NCBI RefSeq assembly: GCF_026241205.1
Contig: NZ_JAPFQM010000006.1
Coordinates: 496,001 to 560,000 of the forward strand
Direction of reading: 5' to 3'
DNA: 64,000 nt
DNA from: Thermomicrobium sp. 4228-Ro
GTDB taxonomy: Bacteria; Chloroflexota; Chloroflexia; Thermomicrobiales; Thermomicrobiaceae
Part shown: positions 8,937 to 17,302 of the stretch, piece by piece
Numbering within the stretch: the first letter of the stretch is position 1
Layout of the letters: every line of letters begins with the position of its first letter
Made by a program: the position numbers and the translations under genes
Notes under the pieces: generated by a model
What the model saw: only the letters and a program-made list of their open reading frames with translations
Told to the model about the DNA's origin: nothing
Databases searched by the model: none

Positions 8937-9758
8937 ATGGGTGAGCCAGCGAGACGGGTGTCGGAGCAGGCTGCACGCGCTCACGGGGTACCCAGCGCAG
9001 GCGAGCCGGAGCGGTCGGCCCGGGTGCAGCTGGGCTGGCCGGGCCGCAGGCTCGCGGTGCTGGCGGCTCTCCTGGCCTTCGTGCTCGCCGGCGTGCCGGC
9101 CTTGGCGGGGCCAGGTTCCTTCGGCGCGTTCGAGCGCGTCCGGCAGGTGGCACAGCCGCTCGTGACCGGGACGGTGCAACAGGCTGCCGCGCCCGGCGAG
9201 CAGATGCTCATGGAGGCAACCGTCGGGCCGAGCGCAACGGCCGAGCCCACAGCGACGGGAGAGCCGACGGTGGAGCCGACCCCGACGGTGCCTGCCGAAC
9301 CGACCGAGACCGTGGAACCCTCGCCGGTGACCGAGCCGACCGCAACGGTGGAGCCCACGGAAACCGTCGAGCCGACCGAGGCGGTCGAACCGACGGAAAC
9401 CGTCGAGCCGACGGAAACCGTCGAGCCGACGGAAACCGTCGAGCCGTCGCCGACGGCAGAACCCGAACCCACCGAGTCGCCGGTGCGCGAGGTCGCCCGG
9501 GAGAACCACGGCGCGGCCGTGTCGGAGGTCGCCAAGTCGCACGACGGTGAGGGGAACCACGGCGAGCAGGTGCGTACGGTCGCGCGGGACAACCACGGGC
9601 GAGCTGTCTCCGAAGCGGCGAAAGCGAAGCCTGCGGACGACGGAGTACCTGGCGTCTCCGAGACGGCGCGGGACAACCACGGGGCGCAGGTGCGGGAGGC
9701 GGCCGAGCAGCACGGCAAGGGTGCCGGGAAAAAGTCAGCGGGCGGGGCGGACGACTGA
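8937..9758 (+). CDS. Secreted or anchored low-complexity protein with PTETVE and NHG repeats
   Basis: 273 aa. The ATG at 8937 follows GGGAGGG at good spacing and is preferred to the open frame that starts further upstream. A hydrophobic segment (LAVLAALLAFVLAGVPAL) near residues 40-58 is a signal or anchor helix. A spacer then leads into a proline/threonine/glutamate tract with several PTETVE or PTEAVE repeats, resembling a cell-wall-spanning stalk. The tail carries three imperfect copies of a motif of the form V-x-x-x-A-R-x-N-H-G-x-x-V-x-x-x-A. No catalytic domain is seen. An envelope role is inferred. It is divergent from the SNF2 helicase gene and probably independent of it. Confidence 0.7.
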   Translation: MGEPARRVSEQAARAHGVPSAGEPERSARVQLGWPGRRLAVLAALLAFVLAGVPALAGPGSFGAFERVRQVAQPLVTGTVQQAAAPGEQMLMEATVGPSATAEPTATGEPTVEPTPTVPAEPTETVEPSPVTEPTATVEPTETVEPTEAVEPTETVEPTETVEPTETVEPSPTAEPEPTESPVREVARENHGAAVSEVAKSHDGEGNHGEQVRTVARDNHGRAVSEAAKAKPADDGVPGVSETARDNHGAQVREAAEQHGKGAGKKSAGGADD

Positions 9759-10393
9759 CCGCTATCCGCCAGGTTCCGGGTGAGGCGCGGAGCGCTCGTG
9801 TGCGGCGGCAGTCCGTGCGTCGTAGCGGATCGCTGGACAGCAGATCCGATGGTGCGGGAAACGTCGCGCGCGACGCTGGTTCCAGCGTCGCGTGTCCACC
9901 CGTGGGTCGTACCGGCTGCGCCGGGATGGTGGTGGTTCCCGGTGCTCCCGGACGGGTGAGGCGGGCACGCCCGAACCGTCGCGTCGCTTCGGTGCGACCC
10001 CAGGGATGCCGGTGGACTGGTGGTGGGGAGGGGCCGGTCTGCCGGCCACCGCGGGTGCTGGGACACGAAACGCGTTCCCGGTGGGCGCGGACTGCCTCGC
10101 CTAGCTGCGCCGGGAGTGCAGGGACGTGGCCGGTTTCCGGTCCGCCGGGGGCGTCACACCTGTCTGACGCGTTCGTGGCCGGGCGTGCCCGAGCTGGACG
10201 CGAACAGCGGTGGTCTCCGGATCGGGTGCCGTCGTGTACCGTCGACAGCGTGCCAGCCGGTCGTCCCTGTGGCGTCTCGATCTACCCTACCCGGACACGC
10301 CACCGAGGCATGACCCGTGCGCGCCGCGGTCTCGCTGGTCCGGTGGGCCGAGCAGGTCGGCGGCCGCCGATCCATCGCGCCGGTGCGCCAGGC
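9759..10393. other. Gene-free interval with one strong hairpin
   Basis: 635 bases between two converging genes. No open frame here looks like a protein. The only clear structure is the inverted repeat at 9869-9892. Confidence 0.5.
9869..9892 (+). terminator. Perfect hairpin, likely terminator or 3' stabiliser
   Basis: The arms CGCGACGCTGG and CCAGCGTCGCG are exact complements separated by TT. The hairpin is 110 bp beyond the stop at 9758. No T-tract follows, so intrinsic termination is uncertain; a Rho-assisted or bidirectional terminator is possible. Confidence 0.45.
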
Positions 10394-12763
10394 TCACTGC
10401 GGCAGGCGCACCAGCTCCTCGCCGACGAGCGTGTCAGCGGCGTCGACTGCTCCTGGCGTCGTCCCGCGGTCCCACCAGAGGCGGACCGTGAACGTCGGTT
10501 CGTCGCCCCAGCTGACGCTACAGAGCCAGAGTGTCCGCTCGAGCGTGCCGGTACCGGCGAACTGGAGCGGCGTCGTCGTAGCGCAACCGGCGTCCGTTCC
10601 CAGCGTCGCCGTGCCGCTCACCACCTCGATGACGAGCGGCGTGCCGGGGAGCCCGGTTGCGCCCAGCGCGACGTCCGGTTGGCCGGTCAGACCGAGCCCG
10701 TCCCAGGTCGGTAGCAGCTGCACACCGAGGACAGGTGGAACCCAGCCCGGTGCGAGCGGGGTACCGGCTGCGCCGTCACCGGGAATCGTCTCGTTCACCT
10801 GCATCCCGGCGGCGGCGAGCGTCCCGGCATCGCTCCAGGCGATGGCGGTGCCAGCGAAGCGGGTGAGCGTGCGGAGCTGCTCGGGAAGGTAGACGATACC
10901 GAGCCCTCTCCCGGGAAGGACGAACGAGAGGCGCAGCGGGGTCGGTGTATCGAGCGGCCAGAGCTCGACGGTCGTCGGCGCCTGCACGGTGCTGGCGTTC
11001 GCGACCGCGAGACCAGTGACGTCACCGGGAGCGGAAGCGAGGGCGAGCGGGAAGAGGAGGCTGGTGCCGGCAGCGACCGGTGCGACAGCTGGTAAGGTGA
11101 AGGCGCGGCCACCGGTCGGTGTGTACTTGACGGTGTCGGCCAGCACGCCGATAGGACCGGTCGCCCGGATATGCAGCGTGGCGAGCGCCGGGATCGGTGC
11201 GGTGGGATTGCCGATGATCCCCACGGTCGGTGGGAGGTCGGGCCGGTAGAGGATCTCCTGGGAGAGTGGGGCGAGCGTCCGGCGCTCGGTCCGGACCGGC
11301 GCACCCGTCGGATCGACAAAGACGAGGTCGACGGTGACCGGAGCCTGGGCGAGGTTGGTGAAGGCGAGGCCGGTGTTCCAGCCGCTGTGGGCGGCGTAGA
11401 TGATGGGCACGAGGAGGTCGGTCGGCCCGGTCCGTGCCTCGACGGCCAGCGCGCTCAGGGCGAGCTGGTGGCTCGGTTTGATCCGATCGGCGCTGGCGAG
11501 GGCCCCGCAGGAGCTCCGGATCCAGGCGCTGCCCAGGAAGCCGCTGGCGAGCGAGGCCTCCCGGAGGTCCAGGTGCCAGACCTGCCCCGCTTCGAGCGTC
11601 CGGCTTCCCGACCACTTCTCGAGGCCAGCGCCGTCGCGGATGGTGACTGTCACCCCGCAGCTCTGGAGCCCGCGGTGGGCGACGTGCAGCACCGTCGTCC
11701 ACCCGTTGTGCCACTGGACGAGCGGGACAGTGAGCAGGCTCGCCGGATCAGGAGCGGGAGCGACCGGGAGGCTGGAGACGAGCGTCGCTCCGTCGGTGAC
11801 GCCGTCGGCACCGGCTGGCTGGCCGGCCGTCAGCAAGAGCTGGGCAGCGAAACGGGGTTCGCGGCAGATCGTCTCGCGGACGTGCGCGATCACCGTGTAA
11901 CGGGCGCCGGTGGGGATGGTGCCGTCGTCGTCCGAGGGGGCAGCGCCCCAGTCGATCGTGATCGCGTCGCCGCTCACCGTCGCCAGCCAGCGTCCGCTGG
12001 TGTCCAGGGCGGTCGGATCGGCCAGGCCGAGGCTCCCGGCATAGCGGGTACCGTAGCGCACTTCCACCACCGTGACCGGACCGATCCCTTTGGGAAGCAG
12101 GACGGCATCGGCGGTGTCGGGTGCACCCTTGACGGCAGCGAGTTCCACCGGTTCCGTGCGAGCGACACAGGCGGTGGTATCGGAGGCCAGGGCGTCGACG
12201 GGCGCCGTCGCCGTGATGACGACGGGTTGTCCGTCGGGGCAATCGACGATGATCGCCGTGTACGGGCCCTCCGGTTCCCAGCCGGGCGGTGACCAGTCGA
12301 TCCAGACTTCACCGGCGAGCGCGCCCCAGGTGTAGTCGATGCCGGGCTGGTAGCCCGCGATCTCGACCCGGTCGACGTGCAGGGCTGCGGTCGGCAGGTC
12401 GACCCGGTCGAGCCCGTCGGTCGTGTGTTGCCGGACGGTCGCAGGGTATCGCCGGCAGGTGCCGAAGAGTTCGCTCGCGGTGACGGTGGCGTGCGCGTGT
12501 GGCTCGACGCGGACGGTCTTCAGTTCGGCGCCGCTGGTCGTGCGGAGGGTAAGGTCGAGCGGCACGCTTTCCGGATTCTGGAGGGCGATCGTGCCGTACC
12601 AGGGGCCGGTGTCGCCGTAGTGCTCGCCGTTGGGCAGGAACGGGACGACGAGCGTCGTCGGCAGTTGCTGCGGTGTCGCGGCGTGGGCGGTGAAAAAGGG
12701 CAAAGTGAGGTTGAGCAGCAGGAAGAGACGACCGAGGACCGAAAGCCACCGTCGCGCTGGCAT
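10394..12763 (-). CDS. Large secreted protein with repeated beta-rich extracellular domains
   Basis: 789 aa, starting at the ATG at 12763 behind AGGGAGGG. Residues 1-28 form a signal peptide (SVLGRLFLLLNLTLPFFTAHA, cleavage after AHA). The mature protein is low in lysine and rich in Val, Thr, Pro and Gly. It contains recurring phrases such as PIIYAAHSGWNTGLAFTNL and VPLVQWHNGWTTVLHVAH, suggesting repeated beta-sandwich modules. A C-terminal part resembles a visceral or cohesin-type binding module, with paired Cys in several places. No enzyme motif was found. Similar large secreted proteins are common in Chloroflexota and are usually unannotated. Surface adhesion or S-layer association is a guess. 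Confidence 0.72.
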   Translation of the reverse strand: MPARRWLSVLGRLFLLLNLTLPFFTAHAATPQQLPTTLVVPFLPNGEHYGDTGPWYGTIALQNPESVPLDLTLRTTSGAELKTVRVEPHAHATVTASELFGTCRRYPATVRQHTTDGLDRVDLPTAALHVDRVEIAGYQPGIDYTWGALAGEVWIDWSPPGWEPEGPYTAIIVDCPDGQPVVITATAPVDALASDTTACVARTEPVELAAVKGAPDTADAVLLPKGIGPVTVVEVRYGTRYAGSLGLADPTALDTSGRWLATVSGDAITIDWGAAPSDDDGTIPTGARYTVIAHVRETICREPRFAAQLLLTAGQPAGADGVTDGATLVSSLPVAPAPDPASLLTVPLVQWHNGWTTVLHVAHRGLQSCGVTVTIRDGAGLEKWSGSRTLEAGQVWHLDLREASLASGFLGSAWIRSSCGALASADRIKPSHQLALSALAVEARTGPTDLLVPIIYAAHSGWNTGLAFTNLAQAPVTVDLVFVDPTGAPVRTERRTLAPLSQEILYRPDLPPTVGIIGNPTAPIPALATLHIRATGPIGVLADTVKYTPTGGRAFTLPAVAPVAAGTSLLFPLALASAPGDVTGLAVANASTVQAPTTVELWPLDTPTPLRLSFVLPGRGLGIVYLPEQLRTLTRFAGTAIAWSDAGTLAAAGMQVNETIPGDGAAGTPLAPGWVPPVLGVQLLPTWDGLGLTGQPDVALGATGLPGTPLVIEVVSGTATLGTDAGCATTTPLQFAGTGTLERTLWLCSVSWGDEPTFTVRLWWDRGTTPGAVDAADTLVGEELVRLPQ

Positions 12764-12894
12764 CGCGCACCACCCTCCCTGGACGAACGGGCGCGTACGC
12801 TCTGCCGCGCGCCCGGTTGCAATGCCGACAGGACCAAGGTACCGGCAGGGAACCAGGCTGTCAAGCGGTCGTGGTTGTGGACGCGCGGCGTCCG

Positions 12895-13641
12895 TCACTC
12901 CCAGCGGAAGCGCCAGGCCGCGACGGCGAGCGAGGCGATCGTCCAGAGTGCGAGCACGAGGAGCGCCTGCGACTCGTGCTGCCACCAAGCGGTGTTCTCC
13001 CAGGCAGCGCGGAGCACGGTCACCACCGGCGTGGCGGGGAAGACGGTCGCGACCTGCTGGACGCGCTCGGGCAGGATCTCGCGCGGGAGAGCCATGCCGG
13101 AGAGGAAGAGCATCGGGTAGAAGAGCAGCATCGAGGCGACCTGGGCCGTGCGTGCCGTCGGTGCGAGAGCAGCCAGGGCGAAGCCGAAGGCGTACAGGGC
13201 GAGACCACCGACCATCCCTGCGGCGATCGCGCTCGGCAGCGAACCAGGGAATCGGAGATGATAGCCGGCCTTCGCGACCAGGACGAGGAGCAGGATGCCG
13301 CAGACCGTGAGGAGCGCGAGTGAGACGAGGTGCGCGAGGAAGATGGCGAACGGGGACAGCGGGGTGACCGCGAGGCGGCGCAGGAAGCCGCGCTCGCGAT
13401 AGCTGGCCAGCGAGATGGGCAAGTTGAAGATCCCGACGGTCGCCAGCACCAGCGCGATGTAGCCTGGGACAGTCACGTCGATGGTGCCCAGCCCACCCAA
13501 CTCAGGTTTTGGCTCGTTACCGTAGATACTGCCGAACAGGAGGATAAGCAGGGGTGGGAAGGCGAGCGGGAAGAAGGCGGCGAAGGGTTCGCGGAGCTGC
13601 AGGAGAAACTCGAGCCATATCAGGCGAACGAGACCACGCAT
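12895..13641 (-). CDS. ABC-2 type transporter permease
   Basis: 248 aa integral membrane protein with about six hydrophobic segments. It starts with MRGLVRLIWLEFLLQLREP, the usual cytoplasmic lead-in of ABC-2 permeases, followed by FFPLAFPPLLILLFGSIYG. The segment MLLFYPMLFLSGMALPREILP is the family signature near the end of TM5. It starts 3 bp after the stop of the ATP-binding protein gene, so the two form one export system, most likely for a drug, lipid or peptide. It is the last gene of the operon that begins at 15471. Confidence 0.88.
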   Translation of the reverse strand: MRGLVRLIWLEFLLQLREPFAAFFPLAFPPLLILLFGSIYGNEPKPELGGLGTIDVTVPGYIALVLATVGIFNLPISLASYRERGFLRRLAVTPLSPFAIFLAHLVSLALLTVCGILLLVLVAKAGYHLRFPGSLPSAIAAGMVGGLALYAFGFALAALAPTARTAQVASMLLFYPMLFLSGMALPREILPERVQQVATVFPATPVVTVLRAAWENTAWWQHESQALLVLALWTIASLAVAAWRFRWE

Positions 13642-13644
13642 GGC

Positions 13645-14565
13645 TCACGACTCCTCTCGCACCAGCGGCGTACCCGTCAGGGTGAGATAGGCGTCCTCCA
13701 GGCGGCCACTCGAGACTCGAAGCTCGCGGAGGGGGACTCCCTGCTCGACGAGCTGCTGCACGACGGCAGCGACCGCGCGGTCGTCTTCGGCATACACGGT
13801 AAGGGTCTCGTCGCGGTACTCCGTACCGCGGACGCCCGGAATGGCGGACAGCCGGGGAACTGCACTGCCGTCCGGAATCCGGAGCGTGACGAGCAGGTTC
13901 CCGACCGTGCGTGCGATGAGGCGCGAGGGTGAGTCGAGCGCGACGATGCGGCCCCGGTGGAAGACCGCGACGCGGTCGCAGAGCGCCTCGGCCTCCTCCA
14001 TGAGGTGGGTGCTCAGGAGGATCGTCTTGCCGCGCGCACGGAGCGAGCGGATGAGTTCCCAGACGGTACGCCGACCGTGGGGGTCGAGGCCGGTCGTGAG
14101 TTCGTCGAGAAAGAGGATAGCCGGGTCATGGACGAGTGCGAGGGCGAGAAAGAGGCGCTGTTTCTGCCCGCCGCTCAGTTTGCCGAAGGGCGTACGGCGT
14201 TGCTCGGCCAGACCGAGCTGGGCGAGGAGTTCGCGGCCGTCCCGGGAGCGCGGGTAGAGAGCGGCGAAGAGCGCCAGGGCTTCACCGACGCGGAGGCGGT
14301 CGGGGAGCGCGCTCTCCTGGAGCTGGACGCCGATGTGCGCGGCGAGCTGCCGACGCTCGCGGGCCGGGTCGCGACCGAGGACGCGCACGACACCGGCATC
14401 CGGACGTCGCAGGCCCTCGAGACACTCGATGGTCGTCGTCTTGCCGGCACCGTTGGGCCCGACGATACCGAAGATCTCGCCGTCCTCGACCCGGAAGCTC
14501 ACACCATCGACCGCTACGGTCGAACCGTAGACCTTCCGCAACCCTTCGACTTCGATGACGTTCAC
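13645..14565 (-). CDS. ABC transporter ATP-binding protein (ABC-2 / drug export type)
   Basis: 306 aa with a GTG start. Walker A is GPNGAGKTTTIECL, the Q-loop is VQLQESALP, the signature is LSGGQKQRLFLALALVHDP, Walker B is ILFLDELTTGLDPHGR, and the switch His follows in LLSTHLMEEA. Note Glu-Leu in LDEL rather than the usual LDEP. The C-terminal ~80 residues form the extra domain found in CcmA/DrrA-type exporters. The GTG overlaps the regulator stop by 4 bp, so expression is coupled to that regulator, and the permease follows directly. Confidence 0.92.
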   Translation of the reverse strand: MNVIEVEGLRKVYGSTVAVDGVSFRVEDGEIFGIVGPNGAGKTTTIECLEGLRRPDAGVVRVLGRDPARERRQLAAHIGVQLQESALPDRLRVGEALALFAALYPRSRDGRELLAQLGLAEQRRTPFGKLSGGQKQRLFLALALVHDPAILFLDELTTGLDPHGRRTVWELIRSLRARGKTILLSTHLMEEAEALCDRVAVFHRGRIVALDSPSRLIARTVGNLLVTLRIPDGSAVPRLSAIPGVRGTEYRDETLTVYAEDDRAVAAVVQQLVEQGVPLRELRVSSGRLEDAYLTLTGTPLVREES

Positions 14566-14918
14566 GCCGTCCCTCCTGTCTGTTCGGTCGACCGGTCGGT
14601 GGTGCCGGGTGTGCCGTCGGGTTGGGGCGCTTGGCCGGAGAGCAGGGCGAGCAGGGCTGCACGGTGGCTCTCGAAGGCCGCCCGGCCCCGCGGCGTGAGC
14701 GCGACGTAGGTACGCGGCTTCCGTCCGACGAAGGTCTTGCGGCTGCGCACGTAGCCCGCTTCCTCCAACCGAAGGAGATGGGCCGAGAGGTTGCCGTCGG
14801 TGAGTTCCAGGAGGTCGCGCAGGTAGGTGAACTCGACCTCGCTGTTTGGAGCGAGGGCCGCGAGGGCAGCCATGATGCGCAGGCGTGTCGGCTGGTGGAT
14901 CAGTTCATCGAGCGTCAT
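14562..14918 (-). CDS. Winged-helix transcriptional regulator (HTH_34 / PadR-ArsR-like)
   Basis: 118 aa. It begins with IHQPTRLRIMAAL, continues with FTYLRDLLELTDGNLSAHLLRLEEAGYV as helix-turn-helix, and then a wing (KTFVGRKPRTYVALTPRGRAAF). This is the compact 'winged helix DNA-binding' family that often controls adjacent ABC exporters. It overlaps the membrane protein gene upstream by 14 bp and the ATPase gene downstream by 4 bp. It probably represses its own operon; the direct repeats at 15501-15530 upstream of the first gene are a candidate operator. Confidence 0.85.
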   Translation of the reverse strand: MTLDELIHQPTRLRIMAALAALAPNSEVEFTYLRDLLELTDGNLSAHLLRLEEAGYVRSRKTFVGRKPRTYVALTPRGRAAFESHRAALLALLSGQAPQPDGTPGTTDRSTEQTGGTA

Positions 14919-15471
14919 CGTGCCCGCTCCACCAGAGCCAGAGACCGCCGGCGAGCAGTGCGCCGCCTCCGAGAAGGCCGACCAGGAGTGCGAACGCAGC
15001 TGGGCCGAGGAGAAAGCCGATCGTCGCGACAGCGGTGACGAAGAGCCCGAGGACCAGCATGAGGCGCGTCAGCCAGATGCCGATGAGGACGTATCCCGCC
15101 ATGATACCGGTCACGAGTACGAAGCTGGCGACATGCGGATCGCGCGGGAAGAGGAGCGAGGACCAGAGAGCGAGGTAACCGCTCGCGACCAGCCAGGACA
15201 GGTCGATGCGGCGCCCGAGCGGTGAGCGGACGCGCCGCTCGTAGAACACCTGCAAGCCGAACGTCACGGCGAATCCGAGCGTGACGAGTCCGGCCCAGAG
15301 GTAGGTGAGCGCGGTGCGAGCGAGAAAGAGGGTGCCGAGATAGCCCACCAGCCAGACGATGCCCCAGGTGACGAGCGTCGGAGCGACGGTCCAGCGGAGG
15401 ACCGTGCGGCGGACGATCTGCTCGGTGCGGGCGATCGTGGCGAGGGCCGCTCGGATGTCTTCCGGTTGCAT
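14905..15471 (-). CDS. Multi-pass membrane protein of the ABC exporter operon
   Basis: 188 aa from the ATG at 15471. The N-terminus (MQPEDIRAALATIARTEQIV) is a soluble helix. About six hydrophobic spans follow, including VTWGIVWLVGYLGTLFLAR and the final FLLGPAAFALLVGLLGGGAL. There is no enzyme motif. Homologous proteins travel with the HTH_34 regulator and an ABC-2 exporter, so it may be a sensor or accessory component. It is the promoter-proximal gene of a four-gene transcript. Confidence 0.75.
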   Translation of the reverse strand: MQPEDIRAALATIARTEQIVRRTVLRWTVAPTLVTWGIVWLVGYLGTLFLARTALTYLWAGLVTLGFAVTFGLQVFYERRVRSPLGRRIDLSWLVASGYLALWSSLLFPRDPHVASFVLVTGIMAGYVLIGIWLTRLMLVLGLFVTAVATIGFLLGPAAFALLVGLLGGGALLAGGLWLWWSGHDDAR

Positions 15472-15500
15472 CGTGCGTGCTCCTCCGTAGAGACAGAAGA

Positions 15501-15530
15501 ATAGAGTACTTTGCACTATAGAGTACCTTG
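15501..15530 (-). promoter_or_regulatory. Direct repeats ATAGAGTAC(T/C)TTG upstream of regulator operon
   Basis: Two 13-bp copies, at 15501-15513 and 15518-15530, differ at one base and are spaced 17 bp apart start to start, about 1.5 helix turns. Read on the minus strand, the segment contains TATAGT as a possible -10 and AAAGTAC half-sites. The position, 30-60 bp upstream of the operon start at 15471, fits an operator for the HTH_34 regulator. Confidence 0.5.
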
Positions 15531-15723
15531 TCTTCACTGCTGCGTCAAGTGGGTCGGCAGGCGCTGGTCGTGACACGCCCGGCTGGCCGCTTACAGGCTC
15601 GCCGGTTCGGGTCTGCGTGTTACGGGGAGCGGGCGGGAGTGCAGGAGACGGTGCATTCGACCTGAGGATACGGTAGGCACAGGCGCGTCGCTGTGGTATG
15701 CTGTGCACGTCGAGGAGGGGTTT

Positions 15724-16839
15724 GTGGCCTTCACGGTCCAGGACTTCGAGGATCTGGTTCGGTTGCTGGAGCTGCATCCGGAGTGGCGGGCGCAGCTGCG
15801 ACGCCTGCTCTTGACCGAGGAACTCTTGACGGTGCCGGAGCGGCTGGCACGCGTGGAGCAGCTCCTGGTCGAGCAAGGAGAGCAGCTGCGGGAACTGCGG
15901 CGCATTGCCGAGGAGCACACGCGGCAGCTCCAGGAGCATACGCAGGAGCTGCGGGAACTGCGGCGCATTGCCGAGGAGCACACGCGGCAACTCCAGGAGC
16001 ATACGCAGGAGCTGCGGGAACTGCGGCGCATTGCCGAGGAGCACACGCGGCAACTCCAGGAGCATACGCAGGAGCTGCGGGAACTGCGGCGCATTGCCGA
16101 GGAGCACACGCGGCAACTCCAGGAGCATACGCAGGAGCTGCGGGAACTGCGGCGCATTGCCGAGGAGCACACGCGGCAACTCCAGGAGCATAGCCAACAG
16201 CTGCGCGAACTGCGGCGCACCGCCGAGGAGCACACGCGGCAACTCCAGGAGCACACGAAGGAATTGCAAGAACTCCGGCGGATCGTCGAGGAGCACACGC
16301 GGCAGCTGCTCGCGTTGACGCGCGAAGTCGGTGAGCTCCGCGAGGCAGTCCGCGTCCTGGAGGAGCGGCTCGACCGGCTGTCGCAACGGGTCGACGCGGC
16401 CCTCGGGCAGGTGTTCGAGTTGCGTGCCCAGCAACGGTTGAGCTCGTGGCTCGGTCGTTTGGTCCGCGGTATGCGCGTCAGGCCGCCGGGGGAATGGGAG
16501 CAAGAGTTCCGAGGACGCCTCGGGGACGAGGCGTTCGATCGGCTTCTGGATGCCGATCTCCTCGTCCGGGGGAGGCTCCGCACCGACGATGCACGCGAGG
16601 TCTGGCTGGTCGTCGAGGTTTCCTGGGTGATCGACCTGCGGGATGTCGACCGTGTCCTCGAGTGGGCCACGCTGCTCCGCGCCGCCGGGTTGACGGCGGT
16701 ACCGGTCGTCCTAGGGTCGCGGCTGACCGACGAGGCTCGCCTTCTGGCCCAGCGTGACGGCGTGCTGGTCGTCGAGGCCGACGAGCAGTCGGTCCGCAGC
16801 GAGGGGTGGGAGCGCGTGCAGGAGCGCTGGGTCGCCTGA
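15724..16839 (+). CDS. Coiled-coil repeat protein with nuclease-like C-terminal domain
   Basis: 371 aa from the GTG at 15724 behind GAGGAGGGG; an in-frame GTG at 15703 is the other possible start. The N-terminal FTVQDFEDLVRLLELHPEWR module is recurrent in thermophilic Chloroflexota and cyanobacteria. Next come seven 21-residue repeats (63 nt each) built on LRELRRIAEEHTRQLQEHTQE-like units, predicted to form a long coiled coil. The C-terminal ~110 residues (REVWLVVEVSWVIDLRDVDRV) resemble the PD-(D/E)XK-like tail of this family (E-V-S in place of the usual E-x-K). Biological role is unknown. Confidence 0.78.
   Translation: MAFTVQDFEDLVRLLELHPEWRAQLRRLLLTEELLTVPERLARVEQLLVEQGEQLRELRRIAEEHTRQLQEHTQELRELRRIAEEHTRQLQEHTQELRELRRIAEEHTRQLQEHTQELRELRRIAEEHTRQLQEHTQELRELRRIAEEHTRQLQEHSQQLRELRRTAEEHTRQLQEHTKELQELRRIVEEHTRQLLALTREVGELREAVRVLEERLDRLSQRVDAALGQVFELRAQQRLSSWLGRLVRGMRVRPPGEWEQEFRGRLGDEAFDRLLDADLLVRGRLRTDDAREVWLVVEVSWVIDLRDVDRVLEWATLLRAAGLTAVPVVLGSRLTDEARLLAQRDGVLVVEADEQSVRSEGWERVQERWVA
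15886..16326 (+). repeat. Seven in-frame 63-bp tandem repeats
   Basis: The first five units are nearly identical at the DNA level. The last two diverge at the protein level (RTAEEH, then QELRRIVEEH with LALTRE). The near-identity of the early units implies recent expansion by slippage or unequal exchange, so copy number may vary between strains. Confidence 0.92.
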
Positions 16840-17302
16840 GGGCGGGCTGATCCCCGCTCGCCCAGTCGTTCCTGGCGACGAGCGCTGTGGGAGCCGGGGA
16901 AGCGTTTCGCCTGGTTCGCTTCTCGCCAGTCCTCCATCCGGTACACAGGAGCGCACGCGGGAAGGGGCTACGTGCGTCTCGCGGGGTCTTTTCGCGTACC
17001 CGGCTCTTCTGCGTGCTGCAGAGTCGCCTGCCTACCGTCACGCACCCCCATGTGGCCGCTCCAGAGAGCGGGAGCATGGGTGCCGCACCGCTTTCACCGG
17101 CGCGACAGCCGGCCCGTCCCTGCTGGTGCGCGTGCGTCGACATCTGTACCCCCGTGGACAGACCCGGATGCTGACGGAGTCCCGAGAGGCCGCGATGGAC
17201 GTGAGTACCGCGCTGCTCGTCGGGTGACCGCGCGCCGGTACCTACCGTGGCGTTAGAATGGAGCCAAGAGACCGGTGTTCGTGCGTTGCGAGGAGGCGCA
17301 CC
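16840..17302. other. Gene-free interval before the methylcitrate operon
   Basis: 463 bases with no convincing gene. TAGAAT at 17254-17259 is a possible -10, about 44 bp before the start at 17303, but no good -35 is visible at normal spacing. Confidence 0.4.

Noticed and set aside
15886-16326. CRISPR-like periodic repeat of 63 bp
   Set aside because: The repeats are contiguous without spacers, a multiple of three, and read in frame as a coiled coil.
16754-17227. Plus-strand open frame of about 157 codons before prpC
   Set aside because: It begins inside the coiled-coil gene in another frame and has no start signal or protein-like pattern.
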